DNA of 64,000 nucleotides. It comes from an uncultured Kordia sp. Lineage in GTDB: Bacteria; Bacteroidota; Bacteroidia; Flavobacteriales; Flavobacteriaceae. This document shows, piece by piece, positions 44,849 to 53,503 of the stretch. Below the pieces are notes generated by a model. The model saw only the letters and a list, made by a program, of their open reading frames with translations. It searched no databases and was not told where the DNA came from. The stretch covers positions 140,943-204,942 of the forward strand of contig NZ_CANMEZ010000008.1 in NCBI RefSeq assembly GCF_947496985.1, given 5' to 3'. Positions within the stretch are counted from its first letter, which is position 1; each line of letters begins with the position of its first letter. The position numbers and the translations under genes were made by a program.

Positions 44849-45586
44849 ATGCTAACATTATCTGTCATCATTCCTACGTATAACGAAGCTTTGTATCTAA
44901 AGGATGCTTTGTATTCTGTGCAATTTGCAGATGAAATTATTGTGATTGATTCGCTAAGTACGGACGAAACTGTTGCCATTGCTGAAGCACATGGATGTAA
45001 AGTACTTTCTAGAAAATTTGATAATTTTTCCAATCAAAAAAATCATGCTTTACAGTTTGCAACTTGTGATTGGATCTTATTTTTAGATGGAGATGAACGC
45101 ATTACGCATCAGCTTCAAAAAGAAATCATTACAGCAATGAATTCTGGAAAACATACGGCGTATAAATTGAATTTTCCACATTTTTACATGAATCGTTTTT
45201 TATATTTTCATAATAATGACGTCACTCGCTTGGTAAAACGTGAAAAGTGTCATTTTGAAGGAAATGTACATGAAAAATTGATTGTTGACGGCTCAGTTGG
45301 AAAGCTCAAAAACAAAGTATTACATTATACTTATAAAGGGTTAATGCATTATATCAGTAAAAAAGATAGTTATGCTTGGTTTCAGGCTGAACGGATGTTG
45401 GAAAAAGGAAAAAAAGCAACTTATTTTCACCTAGCTTTCAAACCGTTATATCGTTTTTTCCATGAATACATTGTAAAACGTGGATTTATGGATGGCGTTC
45501 CAGGATTGGCTGTTGCAGGAATTAACGCATACGGCGTCTTTTCAAGATACGTAAAATTAATGTTACTTCAAAAAGGAATTCGATAA
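44849..45586 (+). CDS. Glycosyltransferase family 2 (WaaE-like), copy 1
   Basis: A 245-residue GT-A enzyme. N-terminal SVIIPTYNEALYLKDAL, FADEIIVIDSLSTDET and the metal-binding ILFLDGDERI. C-terminal FKPLYRFFHEYIVKRGF and GINAYGVFSRYVKL are typical of WaaE/KdtX-like beta-1,4-glucosyltransferases that extend the LPS core. A paralogue lies at 49184. ATG at 44849 is set by the promoter element. Confidence 0.92.
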   Translation: MLTLSVIIPTYNEALYLKDALYSVQFADEIIVIDSLSTDETVAIAEAHGCKVLSRKFDNFSNQKNHALQFATCDWILFLDGDERITHQLQKEIITAMNSGKHTAYKLNFPHFYMNRFLYFHNNDVTRLVKREKCHFEGNVHEKLIVDGSVGKLKNKVLHYTYKGLMHYISKKDSYAWFQAERMLEKGKKATYFHLAFKPLYRFFHEYIVKRGFMDGVPGLAVAGINAYGVFSRYVKLMLLQKGIR

Positions 45587-45727
45587 GTTAAACTCAAAAA
45601 CTTTTTATTACTATTCGTCTACGAATTCCCTTTCATTTATCTAAAATTTTTAATTAGAAAACAATTTCGTAGTAATTTTGAGTAGTGTATTTGAAAAAAT
45701 ACATCACCCCTTTTTTATTTTACTACC

Positions 45728-45755
45728 AAAAGAGTTCTTCCCTAAGAACTCTTTT
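45728..45755. terminator. Bidirectional hairpin terminator
   Basis: AAAAGAGTTCTT and AAGAACTCTTTT form a perfect 12-bp stem around CCCT, between two converging genes. Confidence 0.75.
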
Positions 45756-45784
45756 GCCTATAAAATTAGCTTTTAGTATTAGAG

Positions 45785-46510
45785 TTATTTTTTGGGCAAA
45801 TACAAAATAATCTTATCAAATTCAACAGCATCTACATGTCCCATTTTGTCTTTACCTCTGGTAATAAGATGTAAATGAATATCAGAATCATGATGTGTAA
45901 ATACACCTTTATGTTCGGTTGAAAAGAAACCAATAATTTCCACTTCTTCATTTTCAAGTTCGTAATTAACTTGTCCTTGATGCGCTTCTTTTGGCGAACT
46001 GACTTTAGAATCTTTCGGTAAATTTTGTATGTGAATCGTTGCTGTTTTCACATTTCCGATAAGCTTACAGACAAACGGACGCTTGAAGTCTTTCGTTTTT
46101 TCATCTATAAACTTCTCTACATCCTGAATTGTTTTTATAGTCGTTGGCAATTCTACAGTGATCCATTCGGTAACATTTGCATAAACGAAAAAAGGCGCTT
46201 CAGCATTAAAACTCTTTTCCACAGTCATCGTAGAGTCAGAAGTTACTCTTGATACATAACTTTTTCCATCATTAATCAGAATTTCTCCTCTTAAGTAACT
46301 TTCAGGTCCAATTCCGTATAGTCCTTTTTTATTTGAAATGGTGTCTAAATCGATTTTCCCTTGTAATTCGCCTTTCCACATTGCGTTTTTCATCGCACTG
46401 ATGATTTTTACATCTTCATAAGTTGTTATGCTAGGTTTTTGTGTTTTAGAATTACAACTTATGATGAAAATGATGGTAAAAATCCCTAAGATATTTTTGA
46501 ATCTGTCCAT
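45785..46510 (-). CDS. Acetolactate-decarboxylase-like lipoprotein
   Basis: A 241-residue protein with a lipoprotein signal (FTIIFIISC, lipidated Cys at about 19). The mature chain resembles alpha-acetolactate decarboxylase: YLRGEILINDGKSY in the N-terminal half and a His-rich GVFTHHDSDIHLHLI block followed by MGHVDAVEF, where the zinc ligands should be. Classic decarboxylases are cytosolic and make acetoin; a lipid anchor puts this one outside the inner membrane, so it may act on something else. The family call is from motif resemblance. Confidence 0.6.
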   Translation of the reverse strand: MDRFKNILGIFTIIFIISCNSKTQKPSITTYEDVKIISAMKNAMWKGELQGKIDLDTISNKKGLYGIGPESYLRGEILINDGKSYVSRVTSDSTMTVEKSFNAEAPFFVYANVTEWITVELPTTIKTIQDVEKFIDEKTKDFKRPFVCKLIGNVKTATIHIQNLPKDSKVSSPKEAHQGQVNYELENEEVEIIGFFSTEHKGVFTHHDSDIHLHLITRGKDKMGHVDAVEFDKIILYLPKK

Positions 46511-46569
46511 AATTTGATTCTTAAACGAATTACAAGATTGATTAGATTTTCTATCACAAAGAATGATTT

Positions 46570-47292
46570 TTAAAAGAAAAATGATTTCCCATACATAAGC
46601 TTTCGCTTGAATTTTGATATTGAATCTTCTCCTTTGATATCAACACGTTGCACTTGATAGTTATCTTTAAATGGAAATCTATTGACTCTATTTCCAATAC
46701 GCAAACCATACGCCACTTGATGTTTTACCAATTGATTAAAAAAAGCATCCTGCTCAGGATTTTTCCTTGGATATTTACCATATGGATATGCCAATACATT
46801 ACTTACATTCAAACGGTTAGAGATGATGAAATTTTTACATTTCTCAAAATCTTCGTCAATTTCTTCAAGAGATAATTCAGGATATTTTTTATGCGCAAAC
46901 GAATGCAAACCGAGTTCAATAGTTGCTTCATCCATGCTTTTCAACTGTGCAATAGACATGAGTTTTTCCTTTCCTGTATTCCATTCATCTACACCATCAA
47001 CATACTGAAAAGGGATAAAGAAACTTGCTTTTAAACCATATTTTTGCAATAACGGATACGCCAATTCGAGTTGATTTACATAGACATCATCAAATGTAAT
47101 CATCACTGTTTTTTTAGGATAATTCTCATCTGTTTTTAATGCTTGTAATTCTGAAAAATGCAAACTAACGTAGCCGTTATCTTTTAAATAGCGAAATTGT
47201 GCTTCTAAATTTGCGGTTGAAATTGTTAATCCTTTACTATCAGCAGCATTTTTTGAAACACCGTGATACATTAAAATTGGCAATTTTGGCAT
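46570..47292 (-). CDS. Polysaccharide deacetylase family protein
   Basis: A 240-residue NodB-fold enzyme removing N- or O-acetyl groups from a glycan. Motif 1 TVMITFDDVY carries the catalytic Asp pair and motif 2 is LGLHSFAHKKY with the metal-binding His pair (HSxxH). LPILMYHGV is at the N-terminus. No signal peptide is seen. The ATG at 47292 (MPKLPILMYHG) is preferred over 47346 because a promoter element lies between them. Confidence 0.88.
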   Translation of the reverse strand: MPKLPILMYHGVSKNAADSKGLTISTANLEAQFRYLKDNGYVSLHFSELQALKTDENYPKKTVMITFDDVYVNQLELAYPLLQKYGLKASFFIPFQYVDGVDEWNTGKEKLMSIAQLKSMDEATIELGLHSFAHKKYPELSLEEIDEDFEKCKNFIISNRLNVSNVLAYPYGKYPRKNPEQDAFFNQLVKHQVAYGLRIGNRVNRFPFKDNYQVQRVDIKGEDSISKFKRKLMYGKSFFF

Positions 47293-47321
47293 GAGTTTTA
47301 AGATTGAATCATTAAAAGACT

Positions 47322-47329
47322 CAAAAATA
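47322..47329 (-). promoter_or_regulatory. Promoter -7 element (TATTTTTG) of the deacetylase gene
   Basis: TATTTTTG on the minus strand ends 29 bases before the ATG at 47292 and lies downstream of the longer start at 47346. Confidence 0.45.
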
Positions 47330-47426
47330 ACAATCTTTATACTCATGTAGACTTTTTCCCGTAAAAAAAGTAATTTCTCAACGCTATAAATTTTCTAAAT
47401 CTATTTAATTTTAATCGTAAAAAGAT

Positions 47427-48518
47427 CTACTCAATTGGTAAAAACGCAAACATTTTTTCTTCTTTTAGATATGTATTTAAATTTCCACTTCCATAACCAT
47501 TACAACCTTCAAAAACACCATCTTGATTTAAACTTAGTTTAAATGCGTATCCTTTTTTCAGGTTATCAAAATTAATTTCTCGTAGATTAATCCATATTAA
47601 AAAAGGTCCGTATGCAGAACGAAAGAAATATTGTAGCCTTGCTTGATCAGCAAAAGAACTGTATTGTGTTCTACTTAAATCTAAAGCATCAGCCGCTGTT
47701 GGCGGTTGTGCTGCATTATTGATCACTGCAGATAATTGTGCCAAAGCATATGTTTTTTTGACATCTGAAAGCAATTCTCTTTTAAAATAAGTTGCACGTA
47801 TAAATCTACTCAAAGACCAATTTGAACCTGGCAATATCGCTGGAGCACCTTCTTTTTTATATTTTTCATTTAGTTCATCCCAATAAATTAAAGAAGCTAC
47901 TTGCGTATTAAAGTTAGGATCATTGGTCATTACCGCCATCTGATCCAGATCATAATGTTTAATGTAATGTGGATAATCTTTAAATTTTTTTCCACTCGTA
48001 TCTACATTTGTAAAAATATGCAAACGTCCGTCAATATATTCAAAAACAGCTGAATTTCCTTTTTTATCACCAACAGACAGATGGCACGTAGCAAGCTTAT
48101 CTCCACTATCTGGAATCACAGTTGTTTGAATGTAGATATTTTTCATAGCATATATAGCTTCTTTGACAGACCTGCACATATCTAGTATGTACTGAGTCCA
48201 AATACTCATGCTTAATGGATACGCATCTTCATGATGTGGCACTGAAGGATATACGGAAGTAGATAACCATAATAAATTTGCGGTGAGTCCTTCAGAGTTC
48301 AATCCGTCAGAAGTAGCAATGTCAAAATTAGAAACAATAATACTGCTGTATTTTGATTTCCATCGAAACTCTTGTCCTCTTTTTGTTTTTGCCACTGCCT
48401 TTCTTTTGACATTTGCTGGCATTGCCCACAATTGAGGTGTTGGATTTTCTGCCCAATCCATGTTTCTACCAACATAGCTTTCATTCGCTTTTGATTTAAA
48501 TAGTACGCGTGTACACAT
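47427..48518 (-). CDS. Choloylglycine-hydrolase-type linear amide C-N hydrolase
   Basis: A 363-residue Ntn hydrolase. The nucleophile is Cys2, exposed after removal of Met1 (MCTRVLF); VGRNMDWAEN supplies the conserved Arg and Asp, and GLNSEGLTANLLWL, MTNDPNF and NWSLSRFIRATYF follow the family order. Related enzymes cleave bile-salt amides, penicillin V or acyl-homoserine lactones. Without a signal peptide it should stay in the cytosol. The substrate is open; quorum-signal amides are a possibility. Confidence 0.9.
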   Translation of the reverse strand: MCTRVLFKSKANESYVGRNMDWAENPTPQLWAMPANVKRKAVAKTKRGQEFRWKSKYSSIIVSNFDIATSDGLNSEGLTANLLWLSTSVYPSVPHHEDAYPLSMSIWTQYILDMCRSVKEAIYAMKNIYIQTTVIPDSGDKLATCHLSVGDKKGNSAVFEYIDGRLHIFTNVDTSGKKFKDYPHYIKHYDLDQMAVMTNDPNFNTQVASLIYWDELNEKYKKEGAPAILPGSNWSLSRFIRATYFKRELLSDVKKTYALAQLSAVINNAAQPPTAADALDLSRTQYSSFADQARLQYFFRSAYGPFLIWINLREINFDNLKKGYAFKLSLNQDGVFEGCNGYGSGNLNTYLKEEKMFAFLPIE

Positions 48519-48676
48519 AATAATTTGGTTTAATTTGGGGTTAATATTATATTTTCTTTCCTTTCAAAGTTGAAAAAGGCTTCTTTAAATATAATCATTC
48601 ACATCTTTCACTTTATTTTTAATGTTCTACTTGCATTGAAAAATGTTCTAAACCTCAATTATGCAGTTCTAAAAGC

Positions 48677-48702
48677 AAAAAAAGCGAACCGAAGTTCGCT
48701 TT
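48677..48702 (-). terminator. TTCG-loop terminator of the peptide gene
   Basis: On the minus strand AAAGCGAAC-TTCG-GTTCGCTTT is followed by T. It is almost the same hairpin as at 58951-58975. Confidence 0.85.
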
Positions 48703-48721
48703 CTATTAACATTTCTTAATT

Positions 48722-48931
48722 TTAAGGGTTTGGTGGAGCGATACAATCATTTGGATTTTGTGTATAACAAAACCCAAATAGAGATTCTGTAGGGCAACAT
48801 GTAGTAATATCGCATTTTGTTTTATAAATTGTTTTCTCCTCAGGTCCTAAACCTCCTCCAGTAATAGATGTACTAAAAGTGCAAATTAATTCTTTGTTTA
48901 ATTTCAAAGATTTTAAACTCATTTTTTTCAT
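48722..48931 (-). CDS. Lanthipeptide-like precursor peptide
   Basis: A 69-residue precursor starting at the internal ATG 48931 (MKKMSLKSLKLNKE), which gives the family leader; the longer reading from 48982 adds an untypical extension. The leader ends with SITGG at about residue 26. The core has six Cys (TKCDITTCCPTESLFGFC, NDC) and a Pro-rich end. The leader is slightly diverged in the ISNL box (ICTF). It lies alone in the surface-glycan region next to the amide hydrolase gene. Confidence 0.75.
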   Translation of the reverse strand: MKKMSLKSLKLNKELICTFSTSITGGGLGPEEKTIYKTKCDITTCCPTESLFGFCYTQNPNDCIAPPNP

Positions 48932-49129
48932 AATAATTAAGGTTTTAAAAATTAATAATAGTTTGAAATTAGACAAAGTCAAAGCGATAAAAAAGAAATC
49001 ATAGCTACGATTGTCGAATAATCGATTGTAATGAAAGCTTTAAATATTCCGCCGTATTTACACTTTTATATTTTCTACATTCACAAATCGTTAATCAACA
49101 ATTACACATTGAAATCAGTGTAAAATCAT

Positions 49130-49137
49130 TACTTTTG
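49130..49137 (+). promoter_or_regulatory. Promoter -7 element (TACTTTTG)
   Basis: TACTTTTG lies 46 bases before the glycosyltransferase start at 49184. Confidence 0.45.
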
Positions 49138-49183
49138 TCGACGTACAATAATTTTCAAAAGAAAAAGGGATCTTCATTTTTAT

Positions 49184-49939
49184 ATGAATACAAAAATTAC
49201 TGCTTTAGCAATTACATACAATGAGTCAGCTCATATTGAGAAATATATTGAGCAACTTGCCTTTGCTGATGAAATCATCATTGTAGATTCCTTTAGTACT
49301 GATAACACAGTAGAACTTGCCAAGAAATATGACATTACTTTAATTCAACGTGAGTTTGATAATTTTTCATCCCAGAAAAACTTTGCTATTGATCAAGCCA
49401 CACATGATTGGATTGTCTTTTTTGATTTGGATGAGGAAATTCCAAAAGTATTGATTGATGAAATTATTGCCACTGTAAATTCAGAGAATCCCAAGAAAGC
49501 GTATCATGTAAAACGTGATTTCCATTTTATGGGAAAACGCATGAAGTATAGTGGTTTTCAAACTGATATTTCAGTTCGTTTGTTTCATAAAAAATATTGT
49601 CGTTATAATGGAAAACCTGTGCACGAAACCATTGAAACTACTGAAAAAATTGGCACTTTACAACATGCTTTAGCACATCAAACCTATAAGGATTTTGATA
49701 ATTACAATCAAAAATTAAGTCATTATAGTCGTTTACAAGCCGAAGCATTATACAAAAAAAATGTGCGGCCAAATGCGTATCATTTTATATTTAGACCTTT
49801 GTATCGTTTTTTGCATCAATATTTTTTACGCTTAGGTATTTTGGATGGAAAAGAAGGATTTATTTTATGCTATGTCCATGCGTTTTCGGTATTTAAACGC
49901 TATTTACAATTGTGGACGATGTATCGAAAAATTGAATAA
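49184..49939 (+). CDS. Glycosyltransferase family 2 (WaaE-like), copy 2
   Basis: A 251-residue paralogue of the enzyme at 44849. It has ALAITYNESAHIEKYI, FADEIIIVDSFSTDNT, REFDNFSSQKNFA and IVFFDLDEEI (metal site DLD). The C-terminus FRPLYRFLHQYFLRLGILDG is shared with copy 1. It is followed after 6 bases by a family 4-type glycosyltransferase, and together they probably add consecutive core sugars. Confidence 0.92.
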   Translation: MNTKITALAITYNESAHIEKYIEQLAFADEIIIVDSFSTDNTVELAKKYDITLIQREFDNFSSQKNFAIDQATHDWIVFFDLDEEIPKVLIDEIIATVNSENPKKAYHVKRDFHFMGKRMKYSGFQTDISVRLFHKKYCRYNGKPVHETIETTEKIGTLQHALAHQTYKDFDNYNQKLSHYSRLQAEALYKKNVRPNAYHFIFRPLYRFLHQYFLRLGILDGKEGFILCYVHAFSVFKRYLQLWTMYRKIE

Positions 49940-49945
49940 TTCGCT

Positions 49946-51013
49946 ATGAAAAATGTTTTTTTAGAATCACATAATATTAAAAACCTTCATTTCGGGTTTG
50001 GTCAGTTCAATTATCATTTGATAAAAGGATTATACCAAGCTAATATTGATGATTTTAAAATGACGCTTCACGCGAAAAACCTCGGCAAGCTCAAAGACGA
50101 ATTTGGAAATTATTTTGACTACAAAAAATATCAATCATTTCGTCGGTATCCAATGCTTCGTATTCGTAAAAAGTACGATTTATGGCATTCTTTAAACCAA
50201 AATATAAAGATTGAACCCTATCATGATATTCCGTATTTATTAACGGTTCATGATGTAAATTTTATTGAAGAAGAATCAAGTGACATGAATCATGAGCGCA
50301 ATATTCGTTTTCGCGAAAAGCTTGAACGCAGTAATGCCATTACTTATATCTCAAATTTTGCAAAAGCATCAACACACAAACATTTTAATGTTCCCAATGT
50401 TCCTGAATATGTAATTTACAATGGAAATCCGATTCGAGAAGTAACGCTTCCTGAAAATCATGTACCACCACAAGTTTCTAAAAAACCCTTTTTATTTAGT
50501 ATTGGCGAATTTACACCGCGCAAAAATTTTCATACATTAGTAGAAATGCTGGCATTGTTACCTGATTTCAATTTAGTTCTTTCAGGAAATAACAATACTG
50601 CATACGCTAATGGAAAACTTGCAGAAACCATTCAAAAATATAATTTGCAAGATCGTGTTATTATTACAGGAAAAATTGATGATTTAGACAAACAGTATTA
50701 CTTACAAAACTGTACTGCTTTTGTTTTTCCATCGTTACGTGAAGGTTTTGGAATTCCGCCAATTGAAGCTATGTGTTTTGGAAAACCTGTCTTTTTATCA
50801 CATAATACTTCATTACCTGAAATTGGTGGTGATCATGCTTTCTTTTGGGAACAGTACGATCCAACATATATGGTAGAAGTGTTTGAAAAAGGCATGCATA
50901 CTTTTGAAACCAATAAAGAAACCTACGAACAAGCTTACATTAAACGTGCGCAAAGTTTTGACTGGAATGCAACTGCGAAACAATACGAAGAAGTGTATCG
51001 AAGTTTGATATAG
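49946..51013 (+). CDS. Glycosyltransferase (GT4-type, family 1 fold)
   Basis: A 355-residue GT-B enzyme. The nucleotide-sugar site is FVFPSLREGFGIPPIEAMCF (E-x7-E motif), preceded by LFSIGEFTPRKNF and GKIDDLDKQYYLQ. The N-terminal domain has HSLNQNIKIEPY. It transfers a sugar in surface-glycan synthesis; the donor is unknown. Co-transcribed with the preceding gene. Confidence 0.92.
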   Translation: MKNVFLESHNIKNLHFGFGQFNYHLIKGLYQANIDDFKMTLHAKNLGKLKDEFGNYFDYKKYQSFRRYPMLRIRKKYDLWHSLNQNIKIEPYHDIPYLLTVHDVNFIEEESSDMNHERNIRFREKLERSNAITYISNFAKASTHKHFNVPNVPEYVIYNGNPIREVTLPENHVPPQVSKKPFLFSIGEFTPRKNFHTLVEMLALLPDFNLVLSGNNNTAYANGKLAETIQKYNLQDRVIITGKIDDLDKQYYLQNCTAFVFPSLREGFGIPPIEAMCFGKPVFLSHNTSLPEIGGDHAFFWEQYDPTYMVEVFEKGMHTFETNKETYEQAYIKRAQSFDWNATAKQYEEVYRSLI

Positions 51014-51219
51014 ATCGCTTTGCTTTGAAATTATTAAACTTCTATTTTCTACAATTCATTTTCTTCATTTCCATTGGGTTCAACACAATAACTATTTGTA
51101 AAGTACATGATAAAAACTGATAACTCACAATCAAAAATTTAAAGATAATTTTCGGACAACACGCAACCTTTTTTAAAAATATACATCTACCCTATGTATA
51201 TTAATTAAAACCAATTGCT

Positions 51220-51810
51220 ATGAAAAAAATTATTATTACACTACTATTACTAAGTAGTATTACCGCGTGTACAGTTGAAGATCAATCTGTTGAAATAAAC
51301 GATCCCAATTCACTAATAGACGATGTTGATTGCGTAATTGACCCTGACAATCCGCCAGCTGTTATAGGAAGTACATGGGCAAGAACGAGTTTTATTATTG
51401 CTACTGAATTAGATGGTAATGGCGATGGTATCTTTACGAATGATTTAGATATTGAAACTACTTGTTCTGCTGATTTATTGACTTTTGGAACCAACTTTAA
51501 AGCAGGAAATCCTACTTATCATACAGTAAGTATGGAAGTGAATGATGATGGCAATGGAAACCTTTCACAAGGTATTGGTTGTTTAATTGGTGATGGTCTA
51601 TTTCCAAACTACAGTCAGGAAGGAAATATTGTATCTTTTTGTTACTCTGGAGAATTGGCTTTTACCGCAACACTTTCAGATGATGAGCAAACACTAACAT
51701 TTAACTTTACATATGAAGAGATGTTCTTTCCAAATAATACTATTTTAAAACAAGATGGAACTGTTGAAACGCTACAGGGCAACGTAACTATAGTGTATAC
51801 AAGACAATAA
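51220..51810 (+). CDS. Lipoprotein of unknown function
   Basis: A 196-residue protein with a lipoprotein signal peptide (MKKIIITLLLLSSITAC). The mature part is acidic, with a calcium-loop-like ELDGNGDGIFTND stretch and alternating strands, and ends in VTIVYTRQ. It resembles the lipocalin-like small lipoproteins common in Flavobacteria, but I see no firm family motif. Confidence 0.8.
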   Translation: MKKIIITLLLLSSITACTVEDQSVEINDPNSLIDDVDCVIDPDNPPAVIGSTWARTSFIIATELDGNGDGIFTNDLDIETTCSADLLTFGTNFKAGNPTYHTVSMEVNDDGNGNLSQGIGCLIGDGLFPNYSQEGNIVSFCYSGELAFTATLSDDEQTLTFNFTYEEMFFPNNTILKQDGTVETLQGNVTIVYTRQ

Positions 51811-51842
51811 AATTAACTCTTTAGGTTAGGAATTTTTTAACG

Positions 51843-51881
51843 AATGTTGTGGTTTTTATTGAAAATCACAACATTTTTTTT
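51843..51881. terminator. Bidirectional terminator
   Basis: AATGTTGTG and CACAACATT pair around a 15-base loop, followed by eight T, between two converging genes. Confidence 0.85.
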
Positions 51882-52827
51882 AACCAATTATTGATTGCGC
51901 CCAATTTTCAATTCTATACTTTGAAAGGATTTTGTCATCGATTTCCATATAAGGAGAGTTGACAAAGTCTTCTGGGATTTGGATGTTATTTTCATCCACA
52001 ACTAAAATATTTTGCGGATGGTAAAAGTCATAATTCACAATATCTTTATTCGTCGTAACGAGTTTTTTTCGATGACCTAAGGCTTCAAAGATTCGGAATG
52101 ACAAACCAACTTGTTCCGTACGTTGAATTTCAACTATAATTTTTGCCTTTTGTATCAACTCAGAAACTTCTGTAATCGATTTTTGTGTTGTAATAATCTC
52201 AACATGCTCCGCTGGCATTTTACTTCCATTATATACTTGAATATTATATGTCCATTTATTTTCCTTTAGGTATTTTGCTAAATTTTCAAGTAACGGAAAA
52301 CGATAATCATTCGTGGAAATATTGAAAAACTGATAGTCAAATTCTTGATGATTGCTTTCTTCAAAAATATAATTTGTCAGTAATTCTAAATTGTATTTCT
52401 CAACATCCAATCGATCATAACTATATACTTTATCAAATAATGGAATAATATCAACTTTGCGTGGAAAACGTCGTGTACTATCGTAATAATACGCAATGAA
52501 TTTATTGGCATGATCTTTTATAAAACCTAACAAATCATCATTCAATACATCTGGGCGAATGATAAAAATTTCATCTTGCTTTCCTAATGCTTTTACAGAA
52601 GCTTTGATTCTATCGGTTACGAAAGTCTTCTTTAAATTCTTTCCTAAAATTAATTTTGAAAAAAAATTCTGTGCTTTGTGAAACGTACTTTTATAGTGAA
52701 AAGCAGGTTTATCTAGATATAAAATCTCTGCATCAATATGGTTATATTGTTGTAATGCCTTTTGAATATGTGCTGTATAGCCAAATGCAAAAGGTGCTAT
52801 GATGAGTATTTTTTTGGGTGAATTCAA
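51880..52827 (-). CDS. Putative glycosyltransferase of the surface-glycan region
   Basis: A 315-residue protein. The N-terminus KILIIAPFAFGYTAHIQKAL suggests a GT-B Rossmann fold, and the C-terminal VEIQRTEQVGLSFRIFEALG followed by KKLVTTNKDI has the shape of a GT-B donor site. No classic EX7E motif is seen. The start is TTG at 52827; no nearby ATG fits. It is 6 bases after the methyltransferase-like gene. Confidence 0.6.
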   Translation of the reverse strand: MNSPKKILIIAPFAFGYTAHIQKALQQYNHIDAEILYLDKPAFHYKSTFHKAQNFFSKLILGKNLKKTFVTDRIKASVKALGKQDEIFIIRPDVLNDDLLGFIKDHANKFIAYYYDSTRRFPRKVDIIPLFDKVYSYDRLDVEKYNLELLTNYIFEESNHQEFDYQFFNISTNDYRFPLLENLAKYLKENKWTYNIQVYNGSKMPAEHVEIITTQKSITEVSELIQKAKIIVEIQRTEQVGLSFRIFEALGHRKKLVTTNKDIVNYDFYHPQNILVVDENNIQIPEDFVNSPYMEIDDKILSKYRIENWAQSIIG

Positions 52828-52833
52828 CAGAAA

Positions 52834-53430
52834 TTAAACAATAATTCCCAATCCGTTACAATGCGGATAATTGTATACTTTTTTCCCTGTTGCTTTCGCG
52901 ATATCAATCACAGCTCTGCGCACTTCAGGGAAACTTTCTGTATCATGAAAAACGGTACATTGACTGTGTTGCGCTGCCCATAAACCACATTCATAGGTTT
53001 CTTTATAATTATGAACAATATCTACATGCGAAAAGTTATATTGTTTTGTATCTTCCTTAATCCAATCACGATAATCAGATTTAATCAATTCAATATTTGT
53101 AAACTCAGCTAAAGAAGCTTTTGTCTTGTCATAATGATCTCCTTTATGGTCCGTATGTTCGTCTCCGATGAAAATATCGACACCTTTTACTTCTTTAAAA
53201 TAATTTGAAAATACAACTGAAGAATAGCCAAATTCCACACCAAATTCAATACAAGAATCGCGTCCAATATCAAAGCGATCTAAAATATCTTCAATAATTA
53301 ACTCCAATCCTTCCCAAGCGGTTACGATTTTTATCATCTTTTCTGGAGTAGTCTTTTTTGCCGGAACATAAGTTTCCATTGGCAATCTTTTGTGTAAAAG
53401 GTATTTTTTTAATTTTGAACGAAGTCCCAT
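52834..53430 (-). CDS. SAM-dependent methyltransferase-like protein
   Basis: A 198-residue protein of the Methyltransf_24-like type. The cofactor-binding region is CIEFGVEFGYSSVVFSNYF with acidic GVDIFIGDEHTD after it, and FSHVDIVHNYKETYECGLWA takes the place of motif IV; a CTVFHDTE segment is near the C-terminus. It may act on a surface sugar or be a non-catalytic relative. Confidence 0.65.
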   Translation of the reverse strand: MGLRSKLKKYLLHKRLPMETYVPAKKTTPEKMIKIVTAWEGLELIIEDILDRFDIGRDSCIEFGVEFGYSSVVFSNYFKEVKGVDIFIGDEHTDHKGDHYDKTKASLAEFTNIELIKSDYRDWIKEDTKQYNFSHVDIVHNYKETYECGLWAAQHSQCTVFHDTESFPEVRRAVIDIAKATGKKVYNYPHCNGLGIIV

Positions 53431-53450
53431 ATTTGTGGTTTGTGTTTGCG

Positions 53451-53487
53451 CAAAAGTATAAAATTCAACCCAAATTATGTAATTTTG
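53451..53487. promoter_or_regulatory. Divergent pair of promoter -7 elements
   Basis: TACTTTTG on the minus strand (53458-53451) serves the gene starting at 53430, and TAATTTTG on the plus strand (53480-53487) serves the one at 53504. Confidence 0.55.
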
Positions 53488-53503
53488 TGCAACAACTACA
53501 TCT

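Noticed and set aside
51040..51110. A GGTTC-like stretch suggesting a tRNA T-arm
   Set aside because: No acceptor stem, anticodon arm or CCA end can be formed around it.
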